From: Symbiodinium kawagutii
Lineage: Eukaryota; Sar; Dinophyceae; Suessiales; Symbiodiniaceae
Direction: 5' to 3'
NCBI GenBank assembly: GCA_009767595.1
Contig: VSDK01012543.1
Span: 148,490-212,489 of the forward strand
Length of the DNA: 64,000 nucleotides
This document shows, in pieces, positions 21,800 through 32,640 of the stretch; positions within the stretch are counted from its first letter, which is position 1; each line of letters opens with the position of its first letter. Below the pieces are notes generated by a model that saw nothing but the letters and a program-made list of their open reading frames with translations, was not told the DNA's origin and made no database searches. The position numbers and the translations under genes are program-made.

Positions 21800-24100
21800 A
21801 TGACGCCAGTTACATATTTGACCAACATGAACCTTGAATCATTCAACAGGAACCATGATCTAGCGCAAAGATTACCCATCACTGCCAGCAGCATGTGTTC
21901 GTGATGCTGTGAGGAAGCCAGTCCTGCCTCTAGCATCAAAGCAAGATCGATTGGAGGCACGTGACATTGGCACCACTCACATGAGACACGTCATAGCCAA
22001 CATAAAATCGGTGAGGAAAACAACAGAGAGAGAGAGAATTCTATCCATTATCAGGATGTGAAAGTGCATTGGATTGTGACCCAGACGTTATCCAAGTAGC
22101 AGACAGATCATGCGTCGAAACATCATAAGCATAGTGCGATTGCAGAAACGATACTAAAGATATTAAAGTATACATCATAGTAGCCCATACAATGATGTAT
22201 GATATTACATTCATATGCTTATTGACAAGTAGATGGCAACGTAATAAAACCTTACGAAGAATATATACGGTGCAGTACAGTAGTAACATGTACTCGTAGC
22301 AACGTTGGGAAGTCGAAACATTCTGTAGGTCTTGGCGGTTGGCCTTCACGATCGCCTCTTGATTGCGGACGGACTCTCAGAGAGACATGGGCAGTTTTGT
22401 AGGTCGGTTCTTCCAGTTTAGATTCCATCGTAGACATGGGCAGTTTTGATTCCATCATTTTGTGTAACTTTTGGCCTCAAAATGTGATGATTCTTCGCTG
22501 ATCGTCACCTTTTGTGGTGAAAGAAATGATTTGCAAGTAGACAATCTTGGGAAAACTCAGCAACAAGATCTCTCAAGGATTTTCTCGCTGCCATGGGAGT
22601 CGCGGTTGTAGGAGGTTGGAATCGGTTTCTGCACAGGCAAAGTGCGGGCGCTGGATGGAGCAAGCTCACCAGGACTGTGCCAATGTGACGAGAGGCTGAG
22701 GATTTCATTGGTTTCTGACAGATGAATTGGCAAAAGGGGCAGGCTATCTTTGCGCTCCCCAGGGGATATATAGTTTTGTCAGACTTATCAGACCTTTCTC
22801 ACGCTCTAGTCATCATTGATGAACTGCCATGTGAATGATAACTTCACATGCGGACACTAAGAGGCAACAGCTGCATTGTGTGTGTTGACACGCAGCATTT
22901 GGCTCGCAACCACCGTGGCCCGAACGCGCCGCTCATTCTGCGAGGCAGCTGTGCAGTGGCGATTTGCATTTGCGGCTTGGGAAGTCTGAGCCAAACAAAG
23001 CAGATCTGCTGTTTGTATCTTCCTGATGAGTACTGTAACCATTCCTAGAGCTCAAAGTCAGCTGGAGATTGCAGGTGGAATAGATTCGAATAGGGTGGGC
23101 TTGAAGGAGAAAAGTACAGCCAAACTTGAACAGAGTGGAAATCTTTCAACGTATCGAGGGTTGTCCCAGATGGGGATTCCACCATTGCAAGACATCGGAT
23201 GCTAGTTTCATGGCATTGTCCTTGTCATTGGCCATGGCCATAGCCATCATGTCACCGACCTTTCAAGTGATGCTGCAGCTATTCATCTAAGTGGGTACCA
23301 GTGGGTACCACAGTTGATTGCGCTTGGCGCATAACGATGCCAGTGGAGGGGTCTGAGTCAAGGTGCTGTCTGTGCTACCGAGCTGCAGCTGCAGTCGCAG
23401 GCTGATGTCGCCTCCTCCTGATTTGGAGGTGCCTTGCGCAGTTGAACAGAATCCAGCCAGACTATCCGTCATGACCACATGTGAACAGCACTCGTCATGT
23501 TTCTTAAAGAAGTTCTGAGGTTTTTTGAGTGTTTTCTTGTTCCGTGAAGATTTGTGAAGGTGGTAGATGTAGATATTCATGTGTGGTGAGGTTTTGATTG
23601 TTGGACTGTGTCCATGTTGTGATCTTCTCAAGTGGTGACCTGAGGTGTGTGATGAAGATGAGGAGCATTTGCTTCCAGCGTCAATGTCATTTGTGAAGAG
23701 CAAGCACTAGCACTGCTAATGGTCATTAAGCCAGTGTTATTTACGATTATTTGATCATCATCCCAAAGTGGTGATGGGGAAACAGACCCAGCTAAACGGC
23801 TTTTGCGACACTGTTTCGGTGCGACTCTCATGAGCCATCAAGAGCCACCAACTATGTATGAACTCCATTACAATTCGTTGAATCCAACGATCTGATAAAC
23901 AACCATCAAAATATCCTAATCAACTATCTAATATGAAGTTCCAGGAGTTGTCTTAAGCATGTTTAAATACTGGGTACTGTTTCTCAACTCAATGAAGTTC
24001 ATCAACATATGAAGTTATCCACTAATTAGACTTGATTAGTTCACATTATCAAATCCACTAATCAACTCCATGAAGTTCATCATCAAAATCCTCCATTTTC
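21800..24100. other. Ambiguous islands and non-coding DNA
   Basis: The segment 22505-22708 is open on both strands. The segment 22848-23048 is likewise ambiguous. A minus frame at 23287-23703 includes SGGGDISLRLQLQLGSTDST. A 17-bp motif AGACATGGGCAGTTTTG is duplicated near 22383 and 22432. A GA dinucleotide run lies at about 22024-22037. None is firm enough to call. Confidence 0.35.
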
Positions 24101-24584
24101 GCCACGAAGCACCTGTCCAGGAGGACCAGGAAGACCTGGATGACTCAGAGGAATCCGAGGACCAGGACTCCCTGAGGGGGGGAGTTCTTTGGTCGGAAAC
24201 CCAGGGCCCTCCCAGCAGCACAGGCAATCCACACAGATCCACAGATGCCCAGCTTCAACAGATCTCATCACCAATCATTGCTGTGCACTTTTACAGTTCA
24301 ACTTCAATACAACTTCAATACAACTGCAATACAAATTTACAATCATTGCTATGTATGTTTACATTTCAACTCGTTGGCAACGTTCTTTACAGCTCACCTT
24401 TCTTCCGTTGCGGTAGAGTTGTGATGGTGAGCTTTGAGCAGTGACCAGTGTTAGCCAGAAAAATCTCCAGTTGTCTTTGTGCAACTTTTGAGCTGTTAAA
24501 GTTGGGTAACCTGTGAATCAACTTTTACTGGTAGTGTTTTCCTACTCATAACTCTTAACATCTCTTAACCTGTGAAATTTCCAG

Positions 24585-26352
24585 GAAGGGTCGGAACCAC
24601 CAGCGGAGCAGACGGATTGTTGGTGCTCAGCGGACCTCACCAGCGAACTGAGGCCCGATCCCTTTGATACTGGCACCGATGCGTCCACCGGTGATGAGGC
24701 ACGTCCAAGATCCTCCAAGGGGAAGCCCGGTTGATCACAATGGTAACAGCCGGGATGGGTTTATGGATAGCGGAGACCGTATCGTTGATTAGTTATGTAA
24801 TAAACTCACCATTTTTGGGGCTCCCCGTATATGATTACATTGAGTCGTCAACAACATTATAAGGTGATGATAGTCAACAACATCTAGAGTATTGGACCTT
24901 GTATGTTGGTTGATAGTCAACGATTGTCGATGATGGGTACCATATACCAACAAATATCATATTACTTGATGATCATCAACTCAGGGTATGTTTTACTCCA
25001 TGATCACATTACTACATCATCAGAATTCACAAATATGATGAACATTATTGAATTTAGTTGATGATCAACCAGTAGTGATGATCATCAACTTATGGTATAT
25101 GTACTTTCAATTCATCCGTTCACCGCCAGGCACCACGGGCAAAGTTGCAGACGCCGAGCGTCCAAAGCTGAGAGACGAAGTGACGTGGAACCGGTGGCTG
25201 GTCGAACAAGGATTTCTATGGGGCCCATAGATTTGTTCTATGGTAGCCCCAATAGTTTTACCACTGTTCAAAGTTAAAATCAATGTGTTTCATCAACAAT
25301 CAATCAATTTCTATCGAACTGAAGTCATGGTGATTGATTGTGTGTTGATGAACTCATTGATTTCAACGATTGATTTAGTTCAATTGATGAAACTCATTGA
25401 TTGAAACGCATTGATATCATCAGTCATGGTCAAGCATCATGATTAATGATTGATTGAACTCATCGAAACCAGCACTACTGATGGTAAGGAGTTCAATCAG
25501 ACATTTGACTCTCAACATCTGATTACAATAATGACTTCAGGATGCTTATGATATGTTATGATATGTTATGCAATGATTGTTTGCTTGTAATCCTAGTGTT
25601 AGATCATCATATACATTCTAATTGATCATCATAAACCACAGTGACCCCTCGATCCATTGGCAATGATGATTCTAGTGGTCAATGATACTTGTTCATTTTG
25701 ATGATCCCTATGCTTTGACAACCATGGTTGTTGCTTATATTGATGATTGCTTACCATTTGACAACGACGGTTGCTGCGGTGATGTTTGACGCTGTGACAG
25801 GCACCTCAATCGCCACCCGGGACAGCGTCAGGGCCGGATCCTCAGTTAACCCGTGACCTGTCGTAGTGACCGTGGCCATGTCCTCGCGCTGAGAATCGTA
25901 CGGCGCGGCTCTCCATGGCCACACCCTTCCGAGAACGTGTGGGGAATCTCAGGGGAAGTGGCAACGATGTGCAACAGTGGAGTTGGACCGTGTCAAAAGT
26001 GGGGGCTTGTGGAGTTAAGTCCAACTAGTCAGATTCGTTGGAGTTTTGTCTGTCAAAAGCATTCTCTTTACTTTCTATCCTTTCTTTCTCTTTCAATATT
26101 GATTCTAACTTTTCGCTTCACTTGTGGTGATTTTTTCCGCTTAGGAATCGGGAGCTGCCAAGACCAGTGCGAACAGCACCGGCAGCAACGTTGGCCACAC
26201 CTTCAGCGCCAAGTTGCAGCCCGCGCGGGGAAAAGCGCAAAGGCGACCCAGGGATTTCTTGGGAAAAACTCGCAGATCCAAAGGCTGTTGCTTTGAAATG
26301 CCAAGAAACTGATGGCCTGGTGGACCACCCCGAGTTGATGGAGTTTGCTTGA
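24585..26352 (+). CDS. 3' end of a four-exon gene, acidic/Pro-rich protein
   Basis: Four consecutive exons are phase compatible. 24585-24729 follows TTTCCAG and reads EPPAEQTDCWCSADLTSEL and DPFDTGTDASTGDEARPR. 25130-25200 follows CCGCCAG and reads TTGKVADAERPKLRDEVTWN. 25801-25862 follows GTGACAG and reads APQSPPGTASGPDPQLTRDL. 26145-26352 follows CCGCTTAG and reads ATLATPSAPSCSPRGEKRKG and AVALKCQETDGLVDHPELME, then TGA. The introns start GTTGAT, GTCGAA and GTAGTG and are 400, 600 and 282 bp long. They are full of TGATGATCATCAAC-type repeats. A possible earlier acidic exon lies at about 24105-24183 (QEDQEDLDDSEESEDQDSL). The product is probably disordered and no domain is recognised. Confidence 0.6.
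25551..25573. repeat. 10-bp tandem repeat ATATGTTATG x2
   Basis: Two exact 10-bp units plus partial flanks, within the second intron of the gene at 24585-26352. Confidence 0.7.
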
Positions 26353-27235
26353 GATGGTTTTGTTTAATTATGGTGGTAGATTCAGAGTTGCTATAGTTGA
26401 TGGTGGTTGATTGATGGTTGCTTATTGTGTTTCCATTCATACATTTTCTTTCTCAAGGCTTGCCCATATGTTCATGTTTGATGATGGTTGTTTAAGGCTT
26501 GTCGCTGTGGTTGATGAAGGCCTGTGTCTATGGTTGATGATGGTTGCTAATGTTTGAAGATGGTTGATTAATCTCATGTTTATGTGCTTAGCTCATCTTA
26601 GCTCATTATTTGTGAGCTGCTGTGGCTGGGTGTGTTGGGTATTGTCTTGGGGGGATTGTGGAAAAATGCAATGAGAAACGGCAAACGGATGCAAACGGTA
26701 GAATTACTCATCAATTGCTTGCAGCATTTGCTCAATTAGAAGTGAAAGGAAGACACAAAACAAACGTGAAACGCAGACCTGAGAATAAAAGTGATAGAAG
26801 GACAAGAAGACATTCAGAGTAAGACTCAGTAAAACTCCGTAAGACTGTGCCACTGAATTCTGAGTCTCCAGGTGTGGAAGGGGAAGACCAACCGTCCTCA
26901 CTGAAGCCAAAGTCTTAGACTCTCGCAGCTGAAGCGAAACCAACTTTTGATGAGCAAATTCTGTGTGCCTGTGCTCAACTATGCCCAACACAAGGAGCCG
27001 GAAAAAGTCTAGTGATATGGACGTGTCGAGCTGGCGACTTGAATCTCGTGGCGATACAAAACCACCTATAAACTACTTACTACAATGTAAAGAGATTGTG
27101 TGTTGCAGAGGTATTTTGAAGAATTTGCTTTTCAACCTTGCTTTTCAATGATCAAAGTGCTTCAAGAACAATCCTCACTGATCCTTCTTATTGCTCCTTC
27201 CTCCCTTGGAAACAAAGTTGTGCCGTTGCGCCAGG
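26353..27235. other. Intergenic, TGGTTGATGATGG repeats
   Basis: 26380-26570 is dense in degenerate ATGATGGTTG units. Small possible exons lie at 26875-26910 (GVEGEDQPSSLKPK) and 26981-27050 (MPNTRSRKKSSDMDVSSWRL), without matching splice partners. Confidence 0.4.
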
Positions 27236-27580
27236 GAGTCCGTGCCGGACTTTGAAAGGATGTCTTCAGTGGACAGCGCTGCTGTTGTCTTTGAAGCTGT
27301 GACCAATCACCAACCACTGCCAACTACTAGTACCAATTATATGTGTATATATGCATGTCGTATATATATATATTTAATGTTGTAAATCTATTTATATATA
27401 TATAGTTATGTACTAGAAAACTGTAACTTTAGAATTAGTTTTGAGTCAGTCGCGTGATCTGTGAGATGAGAATTTGCGAGTCCTATATAGATGAGTTTAC
27501 ATTACAGTTGTCGGACACTCTGCTTGCAGGAAATGACGAATTATGTGCAGTGGTGGCGCAAGATGCATGTTGCTTCCTAA
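27236..27580 (+). CDS. Last two exons of an unknown gene
   Basis: Exon 27236-27298 follows TTGCGCCAG, reads ESVPDFERMSSVDSAAVVFE and ends GAAGCT|GTGACC in phase 0. Exon 27530-27580 follows GCTTGCAG in phase 0, reads EMTNYVQWWRKMHVAS and stops at TAA. The 231-bp GT-AG intron contains a TA microsatellite. Phases match at both ends, and the short second exon would not be noticed as an ORF by itself. No domain is visible. Confidence 0.5.
27359..27410. repeat. TA-rich microsatellite
   Basis: Two TATATATATA tracts separated by about 20 bp, inside the predicted intron 27299-27529. Confidence 0.85.
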
Positions 27581-28484
27581 GTGATCAGGATTCCAATTCC
27601 GATTTCACCAGCATCCTTACCAATGCTCAATACAGCTTAGTCAACTATGGTCAATAATGGATAGCACTTGAGAACAGTTGATTTTGGGGAACTTCTGTAC
27701 TGGTTAGAACGCGGTTGAATCACCATGAGTCGAACATCATTAACAAATTAACCCATGGTTAATTCGCAAGCCATGGCTGAGGCCATCAACTGGCAGAACC
27801 TGAAGAAGGTGGGTGAACCTGTTGGAATTCGTGGTCATGGGTGGTTGGTGATTTTAGTCCCTGTTGAGAGCTTGCTGGTGAAATGATCCCGGATATACTG
27901 GCTACTTACTGTAATGATTGGTGATGAGACTGGGTTTTCATGAGTGGTGATGCCTTTGTGGTTACTATGAGGCTTACGGGAAAAGCAGTGAACCTATCAG
28001 TACAATGGGATAGGTGTACCAACTGCATCCCTAAGAATGACCGGTTTCATTGGGAGTTTCATCTTGAAAAGGGGTACACCTTGGCCGTGGATATGCCCAA
28101 GTGTGTGCCCTGTACAGGAGTTGGCTTCAAGTTCCAAAGGCTCGGCCACTGCTGACGTTGTTGTGCCAGGGCTTGCAGCATACTGTGGTCTTGTGATGTG
28201 ATGTCTTGTGGTACGGTTGGACACCTGTCAGGTGTGTGAGAGGCCATGATCGCAATACTTCCTTATGCGACCTGCAGTGTCTCAGTTCTCAGAAAAAATT
28301 GGCCTCTGCAGCACTGGGCATTTTGCGATGCACGGTACGGCACCTTGTGTGTTCAACTCCAAGATAAACCGTCATGAACTGCTACTAACCATCATTGACC
28401 ATCACAGCCATCAAAAGCCATGATTAACCACTAATTACTAGCTACTAGATGCTACTAGTATCCATGACTGCATGAGTTATTTAC
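27581..28484. other. No confident gene
   Basis: The island 27940-28247 is open on both strands. The minus frame includes LQALAQQRQQWPSLWNLKP, the plus frame MSGDAFVVTMRLTGKAVNL. Strand could not be decided. Confidence 0.35.
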
Positions 28485-28608
28485 CTTTCCGTATGTCGTC
28501 ACTGTTGTCAAACATCTCTCGCAGGAGCTCAAAAATGAGGGCGCCATCCAGGAAGCGAAACTTCTGGGCTGGGGAAGATGAGTCCCAAATCTGCATCACT
28601 GGTGCGGC
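28485..28608 (-). CDS. Internal exon with strong donor
   Basis: The minus-strand exon is bounded by an ATTCTTGAG acceptor and a canonical AAAG|GTAAAT donor at 28484. It reads AAPVMQIWDSSSPAQKFRFL and DGALIFELLREMFDNSDDIR. It enters in phase 0 and leaves in phase 1. A plausible first exon of the same gene is 29826-29965, about 1.2 kb upstream on the minus strand. The plus strand of the same bases reads ELKNEGAIQEAKLLGWGR, so a strand error remains possible. The family is unknown. Confidence 0.45.
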
Positions 28609-29165
28609 CTCAAGAATGATGTGATCAGATATAGCTTTATAATAATGGTGTTTCTCCACAAAAGATCTTGGAAGGTTACACACTGTAATGATATATCTAC
28701 GAAACATATCTAATGCCTTCCATAGATATCGTTGGAACATGCAGGTTTGAATGTGTGCTTTCCCTGTGGATTTGCCCATTGCCAATTCCAAGCGATGCCT
28801 CCCCAATCATTGCAGAGGATGTGGCATGGTGTCCTATGACTTCAAGAAGTTATGAGGCCATGGAGAAGTGACCATGGTAGGGCCCTGCACGAATTCTTTG
28901 AAGACGACCGTTTCTTTGTGTTGCGTGTCTTAGTTTGTCAGGTTTTAGGGTCTTCAGGATCTTTAGGTGTTGGAGCATGAAACACACTAATGTTTGAGTA
29001 CTCCCAATCAATTTTTTCGCATCATACATTTGTACGCATGATTTTGATCGATTTTGCCACACATGATTTTATCACAGATTCTTGGGTGCTGATTAAGCAC
29101 ATGGTCAAGTTCTGGATGTTCACATCCTCATCACATCCTTGGGAGACAGATCCCCACGTGGTGAG

Positions 29166-29315
29166 TTGCCTCGAGGTAGTCGCCACCTGCGGTTTGGGCG
29201 TGCAGCTTTGGCGCGCAGAGCGCAGCTTGGTGAAGAGCTCAGCTGCGCCTCGGCCATGCCTTGGCTTCACTTTGTTAAGGCCTTGAAGGCAGCAGTGAAG
29301 GTTTCCAAGGCTTGA
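29166..29315 (+). CDS. Terminal exon, basic helical C-terminus
   Basis: After GTGGTGAG at 29165 the frame reads LPRGSRHLRFGRAALARRAQ, then CASAMPWLHFVKALKAAVKV and a TGA at 29313-29315. GC-rich, helical and repeat-free. Two other plus frames and a minus frame are partly open, so the frame is not certain. Confidence 0.35.
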   Translation: MPRGSRHLRFGRAALARRAQLGEELSCASAMPWLHFVKALKAAVKVSKA

Positions 29316-29825
29316 AGCTCGTGATGGATAGTGATGCTAGGTCTATCTTATTGGTGATGGATAAATCATGGTAGGGCTTGTTAGTGATGATGAATGGTGA
29401 CGTTAATGGTGCTTGATGATGCTGGATGGTGCTCTGTTTCGGAGCTCAGGATCGCAGGGGTTGGCAGCTTGCGCTGCTACAAGACTTGCCTTTACCCAGC
29501 ACGAAGGCTGGAGTCTCACATGGCTTTGGCAATCTTGTACAGAAAAAATGGGTGCACTGTGCCACCGAAAACATGACGCTAGTGATATCAAGTCGCTAGT
29601 TGTGCCAGAAGAAGGCCATGATGATTGATACTGTTAAGTGATTGGGAATGATGGTTGACAACAGTTTAAGAGTTGTCTATGACTGTTCAACAACTGCTAA
29701 CAATGCTGAAATGGTGGTTATTGACCTTTTGTTCGTCATTGTCAACGATACTTGACCTTTCATTCTTAATGCTTAAAATCCTTAACCTTTGAATTTTCAT
29801 AAAATGGTCATAGTCATAGTGATAC
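29316..29825. other. Ambiguous island and repeats
   Basis: 29413-29628 is GC-richer and open in two plus frames and one minus frame (for example TRLAFTQHEGWSLTWLWQSC on plus), possibly one exon. The rest is TGATGATTGATACTG-like sequence. Confidence 0.3.
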
Positions 29826-29965
29826 CAGTGTTGCTGCCGTTCAGGCCCTTGTGTGGCGATGTTCCTGGAACGCGCCAGCGGCCTCAGTGTAGCTGCTTGA
29901 TCATTGCGCGGTGCTGAATTGATGTTTGAAACCAGCTGTTCAACCAGCTCCTGCTCCAGCTCCAT
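29826..29965 (-). CDS. Putative first exon with ATG
   Basis: On the minus strand an ATG at 29965, preceded in frame by a TGA, begins MELEQELVEQLVSNINSAPR and continues ATLRPLARSRNIATQGPERQ. It ends at ACACTG|GTATCA in phase 2. An acidic amphipathic N-terminus followed by a clean donor supports a 5' exon. Downstream exons may include 28485-28608, though the intermediate exons needed for phase were not identified. Confidence 0.4.
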
Positions 29966-31144
29966 GCTGCTCCATACTCATGTTAAGAATTAAGGATAAT
30001 GATCGATTCATTCATGGATGATCAAATGTGTAAAATTAAAGATAATGATTGATTCATTGGTCATGGTAGATCAAGAGCAAATTGATGGTTGATTGGTGGT
30101 TGATGGTTCATTGCAAAGTGATGCTGGTGATGGTCAGCAAGAATGTCGGCTTTGTGGGAGAGCAGCCGCAATGCCGGGGTTAGTAGAACTGCCTGGTTTC
30201 ACCATGCTGGTTGCTGATCAGATGGGTTGGACAACCATGACCGTCAATGAACTGCTTGTGAAGTCATGAGCGAAAATGGCGAAGCTCCACACGCTCAGTT
30301 GAGAAGGTGCTATACCACAGTCTCCACGCTCTCCACATTCTCCATAGCAAGTCTTTACGTTTTTTTAGCTTGAGAAGATGCATGTGGAGATCTCCGGGAA
30401 ACCACATCTGTGTCGGGATACATCTTCGCATTGAGCGCTGAGGACGGGTAGCACCTTGGCTGCCTGCCCCGACAACTCAGAGGTTTGCCTTTGGACTTCA
30501 GTTTCTTGGCCGAAGTTGTTTCAACGTTTGTTACATCTTGCTCGATGTTCCAGCATGAGGTCAGGCTAGGAGAACCACAGTTGGAGTAATGAGGGTTCAT
30601 GATGAATGAGGTTTCAGAATGGTGTGATAATCTAGCTTTTCAACTGCAATTGCATTGAGGTTGGAAAGGAGTTCAAGCTTGCGAGCTAGGGAAAAAAGGG
30701 GTGGCGGTGGCTGTTGGATGATGACGCGGGCTTATGGTTGCTGATGGTTGATGACGCTGGATGATAGTTGATGATGGTTGATGATTGTCGATGATGGTTG
30801 ATGATGGTTGATGATGGTTTGTCACAAAAGGTGTACCACCCAGAAATCTCAACAATGGCCAATGACCTAGTGATTAATGATATGTAATTGTGAATGTGAT
30901 TCCGATGGTTGTGGTGATGGCCAGGATGCTCCATATCAGGTTGTTCATACGCCTTTGGGTACCCCGCAATCAAGGCATTTCCCACCAAACAGGAGGATGC
31001 TTGTACGTTTCCGGGGGTGCAGACCGCCCCCAAGTGGACCCTTTTTGCCAGAAAGTTGCTGTGAATCCGCGACAGTTTCTACAAGAATTGTTGCTGATCC
31101 ATTGAAACATGGGAGACTCGGCCATTGAGATTCAAGATCCACAG
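29966..31144. other. Repeats and an ambiguous island
   Basis: 30355-30600 is open on the minus strand from an ATG at 30600 (81 codons, TSAKKLKSKGKPLSCRGRQ). Another minus frame also reads well (TEVQRQTSELSGQAAKVLPV). 30721-30820 is a 10-bp tandem array. An ATG at 31110 opens a 21-codon frame (MGDSAIEIQDPQGRSNVSVF). Confidence 0.35.
30721..30820. repeat. 10-bp tandem array of ATGATGGTTG units
   Basis: Ten consecutive 10-bp units in perfect register, with consensus ATGATGGTTG and one to four substitutions per diverged unit. The same 10-mer, in decayed form, makes up much of the non-coding DNA throughout the window. Confidence 0.9.
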
Positions 31145-31333
31145 GGCCGCTCCAACGTCTCCGTGTTCGCTTGACCCATGGGGACTTGGCTGATCCGCTC
31201 CCGGAGACGTGGCACACTGCACAGCGCGGGCGTTGGAACTTCGATGCAGTGCCCAGCTGCCAAGCCTTCACTTTGGAGGCGCTCTGGAAACGATGGCCCG
31301 TTGGCATTTGGGACGAATCATACAACATATATA
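31145..31333 (+). CDS. Internal exon, Trp-rich unknown protein
   Basis: After AGATCCACAG the phase-1 frame reads PLQRLRVRLTHGDLADPLPE, then TWHTAQRGRWNFDAVPSCQA and FTLEALWKRWPVGIWDESYN. It ends near a TATATA|GTATGT donor that opens into a TA microsatellite. A 127-codon minus frame overlaps and is judged antisense. No family is recognised. Confidence 0.45.
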
Positions 31334-31450
31334 GTATGTATATATATATATATAAAAATCAGCTATACATCAGCATACAGCCACGTTGTATAGCCATGTT
31401 GTACATCTCTCCATCCGCTTCAGTTTCATGTATATATATATATATACTGT
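31334..31450. repeat. Paired TA microsatellites flanking an 80-bp spacer
   Basis: (TA)n tracts at about 31337-31354 and 31430-31446 enclose a spacer with GTATAGCCATGTTGTACATC. They could base-pair with each other and lie directly downstream of the donor at 31333. Confidence 0.7.
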
Positions 31451-32600
31451 ATATCAACAGCCATAGCCCTAGGATAACTCTACTAGCTTCTTTTTCTCAT
31501 CCGGTGTATTGGGACACAATCTGCGATGCATCGCCGCCCAGCACCAAGTGATCCTGGATTTGACCAACTGATGTTTCTTAACAACGCGGCATGTTTGCAC
31601 AGGAGCTTGTAGATGCCACATGTTTACTTCTGTCCCTGTTGAGCTCTGAGGCTTTGTGCCGTAAAGACTGCATCCTGTGAGTGACCTGCAGAGGTGTCGG
31701 AGTTGAAAGAGAAATGCCGGTCCCTTTGCACATCATTCTTTTATAGCAATTTCCGGGAATCACAGATGGCAAGAGTTTGGCATGTAGCATCGTGGCTTGT
31801 TGCTGATGCGAGTGGATCATCTAAGCCGCCCAGTTTTCTCAATACAAAAGAAATTGCCCTTTGACATCCTTTGACCAAGGTCGTCATGGGTTTTGCTTCA
31901 AATTCAGCAGTTCTCTTGGCTTTAGGAAGACTGGGGGCCCATACCTTCAGCTGAAATCCATGTTCATGGTTCATTGGCCAGAATCAAGTAGAATCACTAT
32001 TTTTTGTGTCAAATCAAACAGGTGAAAGACAAAAGTCGAGTTTGTCCCATGAAGAGGGTTGATAAACAAAGTGCATCTCTGATGACTGTGCAAAGTAGTT
32101 GATATGGACTCCTGAAACGGCTACCGCCAGACGACAGATGTCTTGAATCTGTGTTGCTTTTCTTTTAGCGCTCCTTATATCTCCTTGTATCTCCATGTCC
32201 TTGATCTATCTTGATTTATCGTTGGGCCGTTTCATTGTGTCCTGCGTGGCTTACTTGCAGGGCTCTTGAACGATGCTTCCGGCCACCTGGATGACCATCA
32301 TTTGACTTCGAGCGTTCCAGTCTAGTGCTGAGATGCTGAGATAGCTTGCTGGGCGGTTGGAGCTACAGCTGCTGAAGACAAAAACGACAACGTGTCTCAT
32401 TTTTTGTATTTGTCATCATGGTTTTAATTTTGGTCATGAGAATGTTTTTGATGACGGTGTTTTTTTGAATTGTGGTGACTATAATCTAGATGATTATGAG
32501 GATACCGGTCATTGATCTATTGATGTTTATTTTCTTATCTATTTATTTCTTCACTGATATCAATCTAGATGTTCATTGAACAATCGATCTAGTGAATCTC
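31451..32600. other. Coding-like islands of undecided strand
   Basis: 31578-31974 reads well on the minus strand (LKVWAPSLPKAKRTAEFEAK; VTHRMQSLRHKASELNRDRS after CTCTGCAG). It also reads on the plus strand (QMARVWHVASWLVADASGSS; TKVVMGFASNSAVLLALGRL). 32014-32196 has an ATG-initiated 60-codon minus frame beginning MEIQGDIRSAKRKATQIQD. 32400-32580 is AT-rich and empty. Confidence 0.3.
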
Positions 32601-32640
32601 GCAGTGATGGCCAGTGATAGTTTTTGTAAAGAATCACAAC

